Both the position numbers and the translations under genes were made by a program. A DNA stretch of 36,071 bases, from assembly GCA_026419575.1 (NCBI GenBank), contig JANZZC010000002.1:1-36071 (forward strand). The letters run 5' to 3'. The notes under the pieces were generated by a model. That model did no database searches and was not told the DNA's origin. It saw nothing but the letters and a program-made list of their open reading frames with translations. Position 1 is the first letter of the stretch. Each line of letters opens with the position of its first letter. Shown piece after piece: positions 1-13,477 of the stretch. This DNA is from Thermomicrobium sp. (GTDB taxonomy: Bacteria; Chloroflexota; Chloroflexia; Thermomicrobiales; Thermomicrobiaceae).

Positions 1-19
1 AGATGTGTATAAGAGACAG
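1..19 (+). other. Nextera/Tn5 mosaic-end adapter remnant
   Basis: The first 19 bases, AGATGTGTATAAGAGACAG, are identical to the Tn5 transposase mosaic end used in Nextera library adapters. They are not part of the genome. Homology to trehalose synthase begins directly after them: codon 21-23 is the Phe of the family's conserved WFQRARRA stretch. Any start codon taken from these bases is an artefact, and the residues MCIRD they encode should be removed. Confidence 0.96.
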
Positions 20-3001
<2,982 letters not shown>

Positions 3002-3005
<4 letters not shown>

Positions 3006-5002
3006 ACGCCAGGCGGGCGCTCCGCGCACTCGCGCAGGATGCCGGCATCCAACTCGCCTATCGCGATATCGCAGGTCGGCGCCACGTGGCGCAGGACGAG
3101 AGCTTGCTCGCCGTCCTCCGGGCCCTCGGTCTCCCCATCGAGCGCCCGGAAGAGGCGGAGGGGCTGCTCCGCGAGCGCCGGGCGCAGCGCGCCGCTCGGC
3201 GCAGCGAGCCAGTACAGGTGTGGACACGCGGTCGCGGGCGTCCGCGGATCCGGCTCACTGGCCCCGCCGTGGCGGGTCGGTACACGCTCCATCTGCGCTG
3301 CGAGGACGGCGCGGAACAGGAGTTCGCGGTGACCGCCGAGGCCACGATGGCCGCTCGCCAGGAGCCAGCCGACCCGACCGCCTGGGCTGCGCTCGCTCTG
3401 CCGCTCCCGGCCGACCTGCCGATCGGCTACCACGAAGTCGCGGTCGTCTGCCCGGACGGCCACGAGGCCCGGACGCTCCTCATGGTGCGCCCGGCGACGG
3501 TCGTCGTCCCGGAAGCGATCGGTCTGGCGCGGAGTTGGGGAACCTTCCTCCCGCTCTACGCACACTGGCGCGATGCGCCGAGCGACGGCGCGACCTACGA
3601 GCGACTCCGCGAGTTCGTCGCCTGGACGCGCCGCGCCGGCGGTACCCTGGTCGGCACCTTGCCGCTCCTGCCGGTCTTTCTCGGCGAGGCGCCGTTCGAT
3701 CCCAGCCCGTACGCGCCGGTCAGCCGGCTCTTCTGGAACGAGTTCTACTGCGACGTGGCAGCGCTCGCCCCTGGCGTTTCCCCCACCGCACCGCTGGTCA
3801 CGGTCGAAGGCGAGCGCGGGACGCGCTGGGTCGACTACGCCGCGACCTGGCGACGGCGGCGCGCGGCCCTGGCGTGGTTGGCGGCACGCCTCGACGAGGA
3901 GCCCGAGCTCCGGGACACGCTCGCGCGCTGGGTCGCCACGCGACCCGAGGTCGAACGCTACGCGCGCTTCCGCGCCGCGGTCGACCGCTACGGGCCACCG
4001 AGCGACTGGCCGGCCGAGCTCCGGCGCGATCGCGCGCTGCGGGCTCTGGAGGCGACAGCCGACGAGCGCCTCTACCTGGTCGGGCAATGGCTGGCCGCGC
4101 AGCAACTCGGAGCAGCCGAGCGCTCGGCGCTCTATCTCGATCTCCCGCTCGGCGTGCATCCCGAGGGCTTCGACGTCTGGCGCTGGCCGCACCTCTTCGC
4201 CACCGGCGCGAGCGCCGGCGCCCCACCCGATCCCTTCTTCGCGGGCGGGCAAGTCTGGGGATTCCCGCCGCTCCATCCGGAGCGTATCCGCGAGGAGGGG
4301 TACCGGTACGTCCGTGCCGTGCTCGCCCATCACCTGGGGGCAGCCCGGCTGCTCCGCATCGACCACGTGATGGGCTTCCACCGGCTCTACTGGGTGCCGG
4401 CCGGCGCCAGCGGGCGCGACGGACTCTACGTGCGCTACCGGCCCGAGGAGTTCTACGCGGTCCTGGCGATCGAGAGCCAGCGGGCCGGATGCGCGGTCGC
4501 CGGCGAGGACCTCGGCACCGTCCCGACGGCCGTTCGGAGAGCGATGGCGGCCAATGGCCTCCTCCGCCTCTGGGTACTCCCGTTCGAGCGACACGACGGC
4601 GGCTTCCGGACGCCCCCGCGGTTCGCGGTCGCCAGCCTGGAGACCCACGACTTGCCGCCGTTCGCGGCCCTCTGGGAGGAATGGGGACCCGGTCTCCAGC
4701 AGGCGGTCCGCCATTGGCTCGCTGGCGAGGGCTATCTCGACGCCGACGCCGACGGGCAGGACCTCGGGGCGGTCCTCGGTGCCCTGCTGCGCTTCCTCGG
4801 GGCGAGCCCGGCCGAGATCGTCCTGACCAATGTGGAAGACTTCTGGTTCGAACGCGAACCGCAGAATCGCCCGGGAACCGGGCTGGAACAGCCGAACTGG
4901 CGGCGACTGGCCCAGCGCGGTCTCAGCGGGTTCGCGGCCGCCCCGACGATCGGCCGCTTCCTCGAGACGCTCGACGCCAGCCGGAAAGGAGGCCTGGCTT
5001 GA
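3002..5002 (+). CDS. malQ: 4-alpha-glucanotransferase (amylomaltase)
   Basis: A 666-residue GH77 enzyme that transfers alpha-1,4-glucan segments between maltodextrins. The catalytic set is visible: nucleophile Asp454 in [16 protein letters not shown], acid/base Glu502 in [10 protein letters not shown], and Asp550 in [10 protein letters not shown]. The 250s loop and C-terminal TNVEDFW...NRPGT...NWRR also fit MalQ. The N-terminal ~150 residues ([20 protein letters not shown]...) match the extra N-terminal region of E. coli/actinobacterial-type MalQ, which explains a length above the ~500 residues of Thermus amylomaltase. The ATG follows GGAAGGGGGAAC and overlaps the treS-mak stop by 4 nt, so translation is probably coupled. 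It sits between trehalose/maltose enzymes and glgB, which fits maltodextrin recycling around glycogen. Confidence 0.95.
4985..4992 (+). promoter_or_regulatory. strong Shine-Dalgarno that sets the glgB TTG start
   Basis: AAAGGAGG lies inside the 3' end of malQ. It is followed by a 6-nt spacer and then TTG at 4999, which overlaps the malQ stop as TTGA. The next in-frame ATG (5026) has no comparable site, so the TTG is the better start. Confidence 0.75.
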
Positions 5003-6945
5003 CGGCGACCTGGCGAGTCGGCCCCATGCGCCACGATCGATCGCTCCTCACCGACCATGACGTCTACCTCTTCAACGAGGGCACCTGGCTCCGCGCCTAC
5101 GAGAAGATGGGCGCGCATCCTTGCGTGCTCGACGGCGAGGAAGGCGTCTTCTTCGCCGTGTGGGCACCGAACGCCGAGCGCGTTTCCGTCGCCGGCGACT
5201 TCAACGATTGGACGCCGGGAAGGCACCCGCTCGCGCCGCGCGGCTCGTCGGGGATCTGGGAAGGGTTCGTCCCCGGCCTCGGTACCGGTGCCCGCTACAA
5301 GTACCACATCGTCTCCCGCTTCGCTGGGTACCAGGTCTTCAAGGCCGATCCCTACGGCGTGCTCCACGAATGCCCGCCCGGTACCGCGTCCATCGTGTGG
5401 GATCTCTCCTACGCGTGGGGAGACGAGGAGTGGATGCGGCGACGCGCCCGGGCGAATGCGCTCGACGCGCCGATGCAGATCTACGAAGTCCATCTCGGCT
5501 CGTGGATGCGCGTTCCCGAAGAGGGAAACCGGTGGCTCACCTACCGGGAGATCGCGCCCAAGCTGGCCGAACATGTCCAGCGCATGGGCTTCACGCACGT
5601 CGAGTTCCTGCCGGTCATGGAGCACCCGTTCTACGGGTCCTGGGGTTACCAGATCACCGGCTACTTCGCGCCGACCGCCCGCTACGGGACGCCGCAGGAC
5701 TTCATGGCTCTGGTCGACTATTTCCACCAGCACGGCATCGGCGTCATCCTCGATTGGGTACCCTCCCACTTCCCCACCGACGAGCACGGGCTGGTCTTCT
5801 TCGACGGGACGCACCTCTACGAGCATGCCGATCCCCGCAAGGGGTTCCATCCCGACTGGCACACGGCGATCTTCAACTACGGCCGCAACGAGGTCCGGAC
5901 CTTCCTCCTCTCCAGCGCCATGTTCTGGCTCGACCGCTATCACGTCGACGGGTTGCGCGTCGACGCCGTCGCCTCGATGCTCTACCTCGACTACTCCCGC
6001 CGGCCGGGTGAGTGGATCCCCAACGAATACGGGGGCCGCGAGAACCTCGAGGCCATCGCCTTCCTGCGCCGACTCAACGAGGAGGTCTACCGCCACCATC
6101 CCGACGTCCAGACGATCGCCGAGGAATCGACCGCGTGGCCGATGGTCTCCCGTCCGACCTATGTGGGCGGCCTGGGTTTCGGCCTCAAGTGGGATATGGG
6201 CTGGATGCACGATACGCTGCTCTACTTCGGTCGCGACCCGATCTACCGGAAGTACCACCACAACGAGCTGACGTTCCGCCTGCTCTACGCCTTCACCGAG
6301 AACTTCGTGCTGCCGCTCTCTCACGACGAGGTCGTGCACGGCAAGGGGTCGCTCCTCGCCAAGATGCCGGGAGACGACTGGCAGAAGTTCGCCAATCTCC
6401 GCTTGTTGTACGGGTACCAGTACACCCAGCCCGGGAAGAAACTGCTCTTCATGGGTGCGGAGCTCGCCCAGTGGCGCGAGTGGAACCACGACACGAGCCT
6501 CGATTGGCACCTCCTGCAGTATCCGCCCCACGAGGGGGTGCGACGCTGGCTGGCCGACCTGAACCACCTGGCACGCCGAGAACCCGCGCTCCACGAGCTC
6601 GATTGTTCGCCGGACGGTTTCGAATGGATCGACTGCAACGACGCGGAGAACAGCGTGCTCGTCTATCTGCGCAAGAGCCGGTGCCCCGGCGAGGAACTCC
6701 TGGTGGTGTGCCACTTCACGCCGGTCCCCCGCCGGAACTACCGGGTCGGGGTGCCGGCGCCCGGCTTCTGGCGCGAGCTCCTCAACAGCGACGCGCGCGA
6801 GTACGGTGGGAGCGGCTGGGGAAACCTCGGCGGCGTCGAGGCCGTCCCGGTTCCCTGGCACGGCCGTCCGTGGTCTCTGACCTTGACCTTGCCACCGCTC
6901 GCAGTGCTGATCTTCAAGCGGGAGACGGACGGGAAGGCGTCATGA
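4999..6945 (+). CDS. glgB: 1,4-alpha-glucan branching enzyme
   Basis: A 648-residue GH13 glycogen branching enzyme that makes alpha-1,6 branches. An N-terminal CBM48 domain (about 45-135, with [20 protein letters not shown]) is followed by the catalytic barrel with nucleophile Asp322 ([18 protein letters not shown]), Glu375 ([10 protein letters not shown]) and Asp443 ([13 protein letters not shown]), then a C-terminal beta domain. It is the short form without the extra N1 module of E. coli GlgB (728 residues). The TTG start is chosen because of the AAAGGAGG box and the TTGA overlap with malQ; ATG 5026 would give 639 residues. The reading frame stays open far upstream through malQ, but that part has no GlgB similarity. 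The stop overlaps the next gene as ATGA. Confidence 0.95.
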   Translation: MTATWRVGPMRHDRSLLTDHDVYLFNEGTWLRAYEKMGAHPCVLDGEEGVFFAVWAPNAERVSVAGDFNDWTPGRHPLAPRGSSGIWEGFVPGLGTGARYKYHIVSRFAGYQVFKADPYGVLHECPPGTASIVWDLSYAWGDEEWMRRRARANALDAPMQIYEVHLGSWMRVPEEGNRWLTYREIAPKLAEHVQRMGFTHVEFLPVMEHPFYGSWGYQITGYFAPTARYGTPQDFMALVDYFHQHGIGVILDWVPSHFPTDEHGLVFFDGTHLYEHADPRKGFHPDWHTAIFNYGRNEVRTFLLSSAMFWLDRYHVDGLRVDAVASMLYLDYSRRPGEWIPNEYGGRENLEAIAFLRRLNEEVYRHHPDVQTIAEESTAWPMVSRPTYVGGLGFGLKWDMGWMHDTLLYFGRDPIYRKYHHNELTFRLLYAFTENFVLPLSHDEVVHGKGSLLAKMPGDDWQKFANLRLLYGYQYTQPGKKLLFMGAELAQWREWNHDTSLDWHLLQYPPHEGVRRWLADLNHLARREPALHELDCSPDGFEWIDCNDAENSVLVYLRKSRCPGEELLVVCHFTPVPRRNYRVGVPAPGFWRELLNSDAREYGGSGWGNLGGVEAVPVPWHGRPWSLTLTLPPLAVLIFKRETDGKAS

Positions 6946-9386
6946 GGTACGTCTGTATCCACGGGCATTTCTACCAGCCGCCGCGGGAGAATCCCTGGCT
7001 GGAGATCGTCGAGCTGGAGGATTCCGCCTACCCGTACCACGACTGGAACGAGCGGATCACCGCCGAGTGCTACGGACCGAACGCGTGGTCCCGCATCCTG
7101 GACGCACGTGGTCGGATCATCCGCATCGTGAATAACTACTCCTGGATCAGTTTCGACTTCGGGCCCACGCTGCTCCGCTGGCTCGAGCAGGAGGCGCCCG
7201 AGGTCTACCGCGCGATCCTCGCCGCCGACCGGGAGGGCTGCGAACGGTTCGACGGTCACGGGCCAGCGATCGCCCACCCGTACCACCACACGATCCTGCC
7301 CCTCGCCGACGAACGCGATCGCCGGACCGAACTGCTCTGGGGCCTGCGCGACTTCGAGTGCCGCTTCGGCCGGCGACCGGAGGGCATCTGGCTCCCCGAG
7401 ACAGCAGTCGACCTCGCGACGCTCGAGCTGGTCGCCCAGCTCGGTATTTCCTTCACGATCCTCGCGCCGCACCAGGCGGCCGCGGTCCGCGCCCCCGGTT
7501 TCACCCAGTGGGAAGACGTCTCCGGCGGCCGGGTCGATCCGACCCGACCCTACCGGGTCACGCTCCCCTCCGGCCGGACCATCGTCGTGTTCTTCTACGA
7601 CGGGCCGATCTCGCGCGACGTCGCATTCGGGGATCTCCTGAACGACGGCCGGCAACTCGCGGCACGGCTGCTCGCCGCCGCGAGCGACACGACCGACCGC
7701 TTGGCCCATATCGCGACCGACGGAGAGACGTACGGGCACCACCACCGGTTCGGCGACATGGCGCTCGCCGCCGCGCTGGCCGCGCTCCACGCGGAACGGG
7801 ATACCCGCGTCGTCACCTACGGCGCCTACCTCGCCGGGCACCCAGCGACCTGGGAAGCGCGCATCGTCGAGGACACGTCCTGGAGCTGCGCCCACGGTAT
7901 CGAGCGCTGGCGGAGCGATTGCGGGTGCAATACCGGTGCCCACCCCGGCTGGACCCAAGCCTGGCGCGGTCCGCTCCGCGAAGCGCTGGATTGGCTGCGC
8001 GACACCGTCGCCCGACTCTACGAGGAGCAGCTGCGTCCTCTGCTCCGCGACCCGTGGGCTGCACGCGACGATTACATCGAAGTCGTCCTCGACCGCTCAC
8101 CGCAGAACGTGGAACGTTTCCTCGACCGCTGGCAGACGCGCGCGCTCGAGCCGGAAGAACGCGTCCGGGTCCTCGAAGCGCTCGAGATGCAGCGCCTCGC
8201 ACTGCGGATGTACAGCAGCGATGCCTGGTTCTTCGACGAACTCTCCGGTCTGGAGACGGTGCAGGCGCTCCGTACGGCGGCCCGCGTCATCCAGCTCGCT
8301 GAAGAGCTGTTCCAGACGCCGCTCGAAGCGGACTTCGTCGAGCGCTTGGCCCGCGCGCCGAGCAATCTTCCCCAGTACGGGGACGGGCGCGGCGTCTGGG
8401 AACGGCTCGTGCGCCCCGCCCGCATCGACCTCGCGAACGTCGCTGCACACTACAGCTTGAGCGCCCTGTTCGAGGACTACCCGGAGCGAACCGCCATCGG
8501 TTGCTACGAGATCGAACGACTCGACGGGACGGCGAGCCGAGCCGGGCGGGCGCATCTCTTCGTCGCTCGAGTCCGCGTGACCTCGACCTACCCCGGGCGG
8601 AGCCGGACCTTCGTCACGGCAGCGCTCCATCTCGGCGACCACAACCTCGTCGGCGGTGTCGAACCGGACGGGACACCGGAGCGCTATGGGCAGGTACGGG
8701 ACGTCCTGCAGCAACCGTTCGCGCGCGCTGACCTCGCGGAAACGGTACGGGCGCTCGACCGCGTCTTCGGGCGCGCCGAATACTCGCTGCGCTCGCTCTT
8801 CAAGGACGAGCAGCGCAAGCTCCTCGACATCATCTTGAACGCGACGCTCAGCCAGGCCGAGGACCTCTACCGGCATCTCTACGAGGACAGCCAGCCGCTG
8901 ATGCGGTTCTTGCTCGACCTCGGCGTCCCGATCCCCCGTGCCTTCTTGACCGCGGCCGAGGTGACGGTGAACGCCGAACTCCGTCGCCAGCTCAGCGAAC
9001 CACGGCCGTCCTTCGAGACGCTCGCGCTGCTGTTCGATGAAGCCGAGCGCTGGCGACTCCAGCTCGACCACGCTGGCTTGGCCTACACGCTGCAGGAGAC
9101 GATGGAAGCACTCGCCGACGAATGGAACGCGCACCCGGACGACCAGGAAGTGATGGACACGCTCGCCGGCCTCGCCCGTCTCGCCGGACATCTCAGCGAA
9201 CCGGTGAACACGTGGCACGTCCAGAACGTCGCTTACGAACTGATCCTCCGCGAATTCCCGCGCTGGAGCTGGCGCGCGCAACAGGGCGATCCCGCAGCGC
9301 GCGCCTGGGTCGAGCGCTTCCGTGCGCTCTGCGACGCCTACTGGCTCGCCCTCGACGAGATCGAGCGCAGCCTCACGGCCGCCTGA
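6942..9386 (+). CDS. GH57 family glycosidase with DUF3536
   Basis: An 814-residue protein. The N-terminal ~290 residues form a GH57 barrel: motif 1 is [15 protein letters not shown] at residues 5-19, motif 3 is GIWLPETA with the expected nucleophile Glu153, and motif 4 is [11 protein letters not shown] with the expected acid/base Asp260. About residues 290-814 match the helical DUF3536 type. Both catalytic residues are present, so an active retaining enzyme on alpha-glucans (amylase, 4-alpha-glucanotransferase or branching-like) is likely; the exact reaction is not known. It is the last gene of the alpha-glucan operon and starts within the glgB stop (ATGA). Its 3' end overlaps the convergent gatD end by 14 nt. 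It could trim or rearrange glycogen made by GlgB. Confidence 0.88.
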   Translation: MRYVCIHGHFYQPPRENPWLEIVELEDSAYPYHDWNERITAECYGPNAWSRILDARGRIIRIVNNYSWISFDFGPTLLRWLEQEAPEVYRAILAADREGCERFDGHGPAIAHPYHHTILPLADERDRRTELLWGLRDFECRFGRRPEGIWLPETAVDLATLELVAQLGISFTILAPHQAAAVRAPGFTQWEDVSGGRVDPTRPYRVTLPSGRTIVVFFYDGPISRDVAFGDLLNDGRQLAARLLAAASDTTDRLAHIATDGETYGHHHRFGDMALAAALAALHAERDTRVVTYGAYLAGHPATWEARIVEDTSWSCAHGIERWRSDCGCNTGAHPGWTQAWRGPLREALDWLRDTVARLYEEQLRPLLRDPWAARDDYIEVVLDRSPQNVERFLDRWQTRALEPEERVRVLEALEMQRLALRMYSSDAWFFDELSGLETVQALRTAARVIQLAEELFQTPLEADFVERLARAPSNLPQYGDGRGVWERLVRPARIDLANVAAHYSLSALFEDYPERTAIGCYEIERLDGTASRAGRAHLFVARVRVTSTYPGRSRTFVTAALHLGDHNLVGGVEPDGTPERYGQVRDVLQQPFARADLAETVRALDRVFGRAEYSLRSLFKDEQRKLLDIILNATLSQAEDLYRHLYEDSQPLMRFLLDLGVPIPRAFLTAAEVTVNAELRRQLSEPRPSFETLALLFDEAERWRLQLDHAGLAYTLQETMEALADEWNAHPDDQEVMDTLAGLARLAGHLSEPVNTWHVQNVAYELILREFPRWSWRAQQGDPAARAWVERFRALCDAYWLALDEIERSLTAA

Positions 9387-10134
9387 ACCACCGGCGGCGC
9401 TGGGCACGCTCCTGGTCGCGCGCTCGTGCCACCGCCTCGGCGTGCGCCACCGCCGCCAGCTCGTCGTCGAGCGGTGGGAGTTCCCCCTCCCAGCCCCGCA
9501 GACGGAGCGCAGCCGCGACGAGGAAATCGGCGAGTTGCGGGTTCTTCGGGAGCACTGGCCCGTGCAGGTACGTCCCGATCGCGTTCCGGTAACGGCACCC
9601 TTCGGTGCCGTCCTCGCCGTTGTTCCCGTGGCCGATCCGGACGAACCCGAGCGGTTCGGTGCCCGGGCCGAGGTACGTCCGCCCGCTGTGGTTCTCGAAA
9701 CCGACGAGTTCGCCGAACGCCGGCGAATCGACCACGACGTTCCCGATCATCCGCCGCTCACCGGCGACCGTCCAGGCGTCGAAGATACCCAGGCCAGGGA
9801 GCTCCGGACCGTCGTGCGGGCGATAGAAGTGCCCGAGGAGCTGGTACCCGCCGCAGACGGCGAGGATCGGCACGCCGCGCTCCACCTCGGCACGCAGCGC
9901 TTCACCCTTCGCGCCCCGGAGATCGTGAGCCGCCGCGATCTGTTCACGGTCCTGCCCGCCGCCCCAGAAGAAGAGATCGTAGCGACCGGGCTCGAGCGGA
10001 TCGCCGACGCCCAGCTCGACCACCTCGGCCGCGATGCCGCGACGCCGACAACGCTCGACGAGAGCGAGCACGTTGCCGCGGTCGCCGTAGATGTTCATCG
10101 TGCGAGCGTACAACCACCCGATCCGCAGCCGCAT
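9373..10134 (-). CDS. gatD: lipid II isoglutaminyl synthase, glutaminase subunit GatD
   Basis: A 253-residue class I-type glutamine amidotransferase of the CobB/CobQ-like GatD family. It releases ammonia from glutamine for MurT, which amidates the D-Glu of the stem peptide to D-isoglutamine on lipid II. Visible features are the N-terminus RIGWLYARTMNIYGDRGN, the FFWGGGQD loop, nucleophile Cys94 in LAVCGGYQLLG and catalytic His191 in GTYLHGPVLPKNP. It follows murT by 11 nt, as in the staphylococcal and mycobacterial murT-gatD pairs. It is the last gene of the five-gene wall operon. The C-terminus is Arg-rich and its end overlaps the convergent GH57 gene by 14 nt, so there is no room for a separate terminator. 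Confidence 0.92.
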   Translation of the reverse strand: MRLRIGWLYARTMNIYGDRGNVLALVERCRRRGIAAEVVELGVGDPLEPGRYDLFFWGGGQDREQIAAAHDLRGAKGEALRAEVERGVPILAVCGGYQLLGHFYRPHDGPELPGLGIFDAWTVAGERRMIGNVVVDSPAFGELVGFENHSGRTYLGPGTEPLGFVRIGHGNNGEDGTEGCRYRNAIGTYLHGPVLPKNPQLADFLVAAALRLRGWEGELPPLDDELAAVAHAEAVARARDQERAQRRRWFRRP

Positions 10135-10145
10135 CGCGCACCCCG

Positions 10146-11522
10146 TTACTGCTCCCAGAACGACGGGGCGAGCCCACGGCGAGCCAGCTCGCGCCGGAGC
10201 TCGAGCGTCGCTGTGTAGGTGGCCAGAATCCAGCCGCGGCCTCCCGGCGGGAGCGTCGCGACCCAGCGATCCAGCGCTTCGACGACGCCAGAATACCGCC
10301 CGGCCGGCTCGATGCCGGCGTACTGCAAGCGGAGCGCGAGCTCGCCGCTCCGAATCCCACCGGCACTCACCGGGGCAGCGAGTCCTGTCAGCAGCTCGAA
10401 GTCGACGTCCCAGAGCCAGGAAACGTCGCGACCGTCCGCGTCGAGATCGTTGACGAGGATCAAGGTCGGAGGATGCTGCCCAGCCGCGAGCAACAGGCGG
10501 ATCGCCTCGTTGAAGCCAGTCGGGTTCTTGACGAGCAAGAGCGTCAACTCCCGGCTGTCCACTGTGACGCGCTCCTGCCGGCCGAACGCCGCTTCGACGC
10601 GGGCGAGCTGCTCGGCGAGCCGATCGGGGTCGAGGCCGAGCGCGAGCCCCGTCGTCGCCGCCGCGAGCAGGTTGTACGCGTTGTAGACGCCGGCGAGTCG
10701 GCTTTCCAGCACGAACGCGCGGCCATCGGTCGTCACCTCGATCCGCAGCGGGACGACGGAGCGGATCGCCCGGCCCGCCACGTCCGAGGACGGTCGAGCG
10801 AAGCCGCAGGACGCGCACCGGTAGGCACCGAGGTGGCCGAGGAGGACGCGCTCGTACCGGAGCTCGCTGCTGCACTGCGGGCACAGCCGCCAATCGGCCG
10901 CGTGCGGGAGCGTCGGTAGCGCGATCGCGGGATCATCGAGGCCGAACGTCCAGCGGCGGGCCCCGGCCCGGCTCGTCAGCGCGGTCAGCACCGGATCGTC
11001 CGCGTTGACGACGAGGAGAGACTCGGCCGGGAGCGTCTGCAGAGCGTTCTGCCAGGTGCGCGCGATCGTCTCGAGCTCACCGTAGCGATCCAGCTGGTCG
11101 CGGAAGAGGTTGAGCAGCACGAGCACGCGTGGCGCGAGCGCGCGCACCACCGTCGGCAGCGCGAACTCGTCGACTTCGACAACGGCGATCTCGCCCGCCA
11201 GCCGGCCCGAAAGCGCCGCGCGCTCGAGGAAGGCGCTCGCGATGCCGCGTGGGAGGTTGCTTCCCGAGCGGTTATGGACCACGGAGTAGCCGCTCCCGTG
11301 CAGCAGTTCCGCGATCAACCGTGCGGTCGTCGTTTTGCCGTTCGTCCCGGCAACGACGATCGTGCCGTGCGGCAGCCGTTCGGCCAGTTCCTGGAGCAAC
11401 ATCGGCCGGACAGCGAGCGCGACCAGGCCGGGGAGCGCCGTCCCCCCGCCGAGCTGGAAGGTACGAGCGCCCCACGCCACGAGCCGTCCGGCCGCGATCG
11501 CGAGGCAGGTGCCGGCACCCAT
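10146..11522 (-). CDS. murT: lipid II isoglutaminyl synthase, ligase subunit MurT
   Basis: A 458-residue Mur-ligase-like protein. It has the P-loop GTNGKTTT (59-66), a central ATPase domain with VVEVDEFALP and NLFRDQLDRYGE, and a C-terminal DUF1727 domain. A four-cysteine zinc ribbon (Cys214, Cys217, Cys236, Cys239, as CPQC and CASC) is inserted as in characterised MurT proteins. With GatD it amidates lipid II at D-Glu on the cytoplasmic side. It starts 8 nt after the mreC stop and ends 11 nt before gatD. The pair implies amidated peptidoglycan, a trait known from Gram-positive cell walls. Confidence 0.94.
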   Translation of the reverse strand: MGAGTCLAIAAGRLVAWGARTFQLGGGTALPGLVALAVRPMLLQELAERLPHGTIVVAGTNGKTTTARLIAELLHGSGYSVVHNRSGSNLPRGIASAFLERAALSGRLAGEIAVVEVDEFALPTVVRALAPRVLVLLNLFRDQLDRYGELETIARTWQNALQTLPAESLLVVNADDPVLTALTSRAGARRWTFGLDDPAIALPTLPHAADWRLCPQCSSELRYERVLLGHLGAYRCASCGFARPSSDVAGRAIRSVVPLRIEVTTDGRAFVLESRLAGVYNAYNLLAAATTGLALGLDPDRLAEQLARVEAAFGRQERVTVDSRELTLLLVKNPTGFNEAIRLLLAAGQHPPTLILVNDLDADGRDVSWLWDVDFELLTGLAAPVSAGGIRSGELALRLQYAGIEPAGRYSGVVEALDRWVATLPPGGRGWILATYTATLELRRELARRGLAPSFWEQ

Positions 11523-11530
11523 CGCTGCGC

Positions 11531-12349
11531 CTACTGTCCCTCGGTTCCGAGCAACACGCTGACGGTCGCCAGCGCCTGCACGTCGACGAGCGGACGCACC
11601 GTGAGCCGGAGCTCGTCCTCGGCCACCTGCCGCGCTCCCCCGACCACCACGCCGATGACGAGCCCGGGTGGAACGCCGGCCGTCCGGCCCGACGTGACGA
11701 CCAGCTCGCCCTCCCGGACCGGCGTATCCGGCGGCAGATGCCGGAACTCCAGCAGCCCCTGACCGCGCCAGCCCTGCCCGTACACGATACCCTCCGCACC
11801 GGAGTCGAGGAGCCGCGCACCGAGCTGGACCGCCGGGTCGGTCAGGACCGTCACGTGCGCGCGATCGCTCTCCACGCGGGTGACGATCCCGACAAGCACG
11901 CTCGGGTTGAGGACCGCCATCCCGACCCGGACACCGTCGGCACTGCCCCGGTCGATGACCAAGACGCGTTGCGGTCGCTCGGGATCGTAGCCGATGACAT
12001 GCGCGGCCAGGAGCCGCAAGCCGGGATGTTCGGACTGGAACCGCAGCTGCGCCCGGAGCTGCTCCAGTTCCTGTTGCGCTTGGCGCGCTTCGGCGAGCTC
12101 AGCCAGCAACGCGTCGCGCTCGGCTCGCAACTGCGCGATTTCGCGCTCGAGGTCCGCCCGGCTCGAGGACCGCGGTACGGGGAGCGCATCGATCGCCGAT
12201 CCCAACGCCCGCTCGATCGCGGTCACCGCACCGGTGACCGGTGCCCGCAACGGCGCCAGCCGCTGCTGCCGATCGAGGAGAACCGACGCCGTACTCGCCA
12301 GGACGAGCACGAGGGCCAAGAGCGCGGTTCGCCGGAGCGTCAACGGCAT
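11531..12349 (-). CDS. mreC: rod-shape-determining protein MreC
   Basis: A 272-residue protein with a short cytoplasmic N-terminus, one membrane segment (about 7-25), a coiled coil (about 62-105, SRADLEREIAQLRAERDALL) and the periplasmic or extracellular double beta-barrel (about 108-272, VIGYDPERPQRVLVIDRGSADGV and the VTSG...GVPPGLVIG region). MreC links the MreB cytoskeleton to wall synthases. It lies 20 nt after mreB and 8 nt before murT. No mreD follows, which is the usual third gene of mreBCD clusters. Confidence 0.93.
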   Translation of the reverse strand: MPLTLRRTALLALVLVLASTASVLLDRQQRLAPLRAPVTGAVTAIERALGSAIDALPVPRSSSRADLEREIAQLRAERDALLAELAEARQAQQELEQLRAQLRFQSEHPGLRLLAAHVIGYDPERPQRVLVIDRGSADGVRVGMAVLNPSVLVGIVTRVESDRAHVTVLTDPAVQLGARLLDSGAEGIVYGQGWRGQGLLEFRHLPPDTPVREGELVVTSGRTAGVPPGLVIGVVVGGARQVAEDELRLTVRPLVDVQALATVSVLLGTEGQ

Positions 12350-12369
12350 GCGTCACCTGGCACGTGCGC

Positions 12370-13446
12370 TCAGGTCGTCGACGTCGAGGTCGCCGGCGTG
12401 CGCCGCTGTTGCGTCCCTTGGAGCGCCCGCTGGTAGAGATGCAGCGCCTCGGCGACGCGCCCGGTGCCGCGCGCGACGCAGGTCAAGGGATCGTCCGCGA
12501 GATACACCGGGATCCGGAGTTCCGCCTGGAGACGCTTGTCCAACCCCATGAGCAGCGCCCCACCGCCAGCGAGCACGATCCCGCGTTCCATGATATCGGC
12601 GAGGAGCTCCGGCGGGGTCTCCTCGACGCACGCCCGAACCGCCTCGATGATCTGGTTGACCGGGCCGGCGATTGCTTCCCGGATCTCGACCGAACTCACC
12701 TCGACCGCCTTCGGCAGGCCGGTCAAGACGTCGCGCCCGCGCAGGACGACCCGGCGCTCCTCCTCAAGCGGGTAGGCCGAGCCCGCCGCGATCTTGGCGT
12801 TCTCGGCAGTCCGCTCGCCGATGATCAAGTTGTGGTCGCGACGCGCCCACTGCACGATCGCCTCGTCGATCTCGTCTCCGGCGACCCGGATCGAGCGGTT
12901 CACGACGATCCCGCCGAGCGAGATGACCGCGACCTCGGTCGTTCCGCCACCGATATCGACGATCATGCTGCCCACCGGCTCGTTGATCGGCAAGCCGGCG
13001 CCGATCGCCGCCGCCATCGGCTCCTCGATCGTATACGCCTCGCGGGCGCCAGCGCTCAGGGCGGCGTCCTTGGCGGCCCGCTTCTCCACCTCCGTCACAC
13101 CCGAGGGGATGCCGATGACCACGCGCGGGTGCGGCGTCAGCAGCTGCTGGGCATGCACCTTGCGGATGAAGTAGTGCAGCATCACCTCGACGGTGTCGAA
13201 GTCGGCGATGACGCCGTCCTTGAGAGGCCGCACGGCGACGATTGATTCCGGCGTCTTGCCGACCATCGCCTTGGCTTCCACGCCCACCGCGAGGACGCGG
13301 CGCGTCTTCTTGTCGACTGCGACGACCGAGGGTTCGGAGATCACGATCCCCTTGCCGCGCACGTACACGAGGGTGTTCGCCGTGCCGAGGTCGATCCCCA
13401 GATCTCGGCTGAACAACCCGAAGAGTGCGCTGAGCGGTCGAATCAT
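12370..13446 (-). CDS. mreB: rod-shape-determining protein MreB
   Basis: A 358-residue bacterial actin. ATP-binding motifs are DLGIDLGTANTLVYVRGKGI near the N-terminus, IVDIGGGTTEVAVISLGG (phosphate 2) and the GIVLAGGGALLMGLDKRL region (adenosine). ATG 13446 is preceded by GGGAGGAAGGG at good spacing; a longer reading upstream adds about 22 residues without family similarity. The C-terminus has a short Thr/Ser-rich tail beyond the usual end. It follows the M23 peptidase gene by 31 nt and leads into mreC, so the operon couples elongasome scaffold, wall hydrolase and lipid II amidation. Confidence 0.96.
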   Translation of the reverse strand: MIRPLSALFGLFSRDLGIDLGTANTLVYVRGKGIVISEPSVVAVDKKTRRVLAVGVEAKAMVGKTPESIVAVRPLKDGVIADFDTVEVMLHYFIRKVHAQQLLTPHPRVVIGIPSGVTEVEKRAAKDAALSAGAREAYTIEEPMAAAIGAGLPINEPVGSMIVDIGGGTTEVAVISLGGIVVNRSIRVAGDEIDEAIVQWARRDHNLIIGERTAENAKIAAGSAYPLEEERRVVLRGRDVLTGLPKAVEVSSVEIREAIAGPVNQIIEAVRACVEETPPELLADIMERGIVLAGGGALLMGLDKRLQAELRIPVYLADDPLTCVARGTGRVAEALHLYQRALQGTQQRRTPATSTSTT

Positions 13447-13477
13447 CGTCGTGCCCTTCCTCCCACCGGCCCCACCG

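Noticed and set aside
4732-6861. A 709-codon open frame on the minus strand across malQ and glgB
   Set aside because: It is a shadow of glgB, without motifs or a ribosome site.
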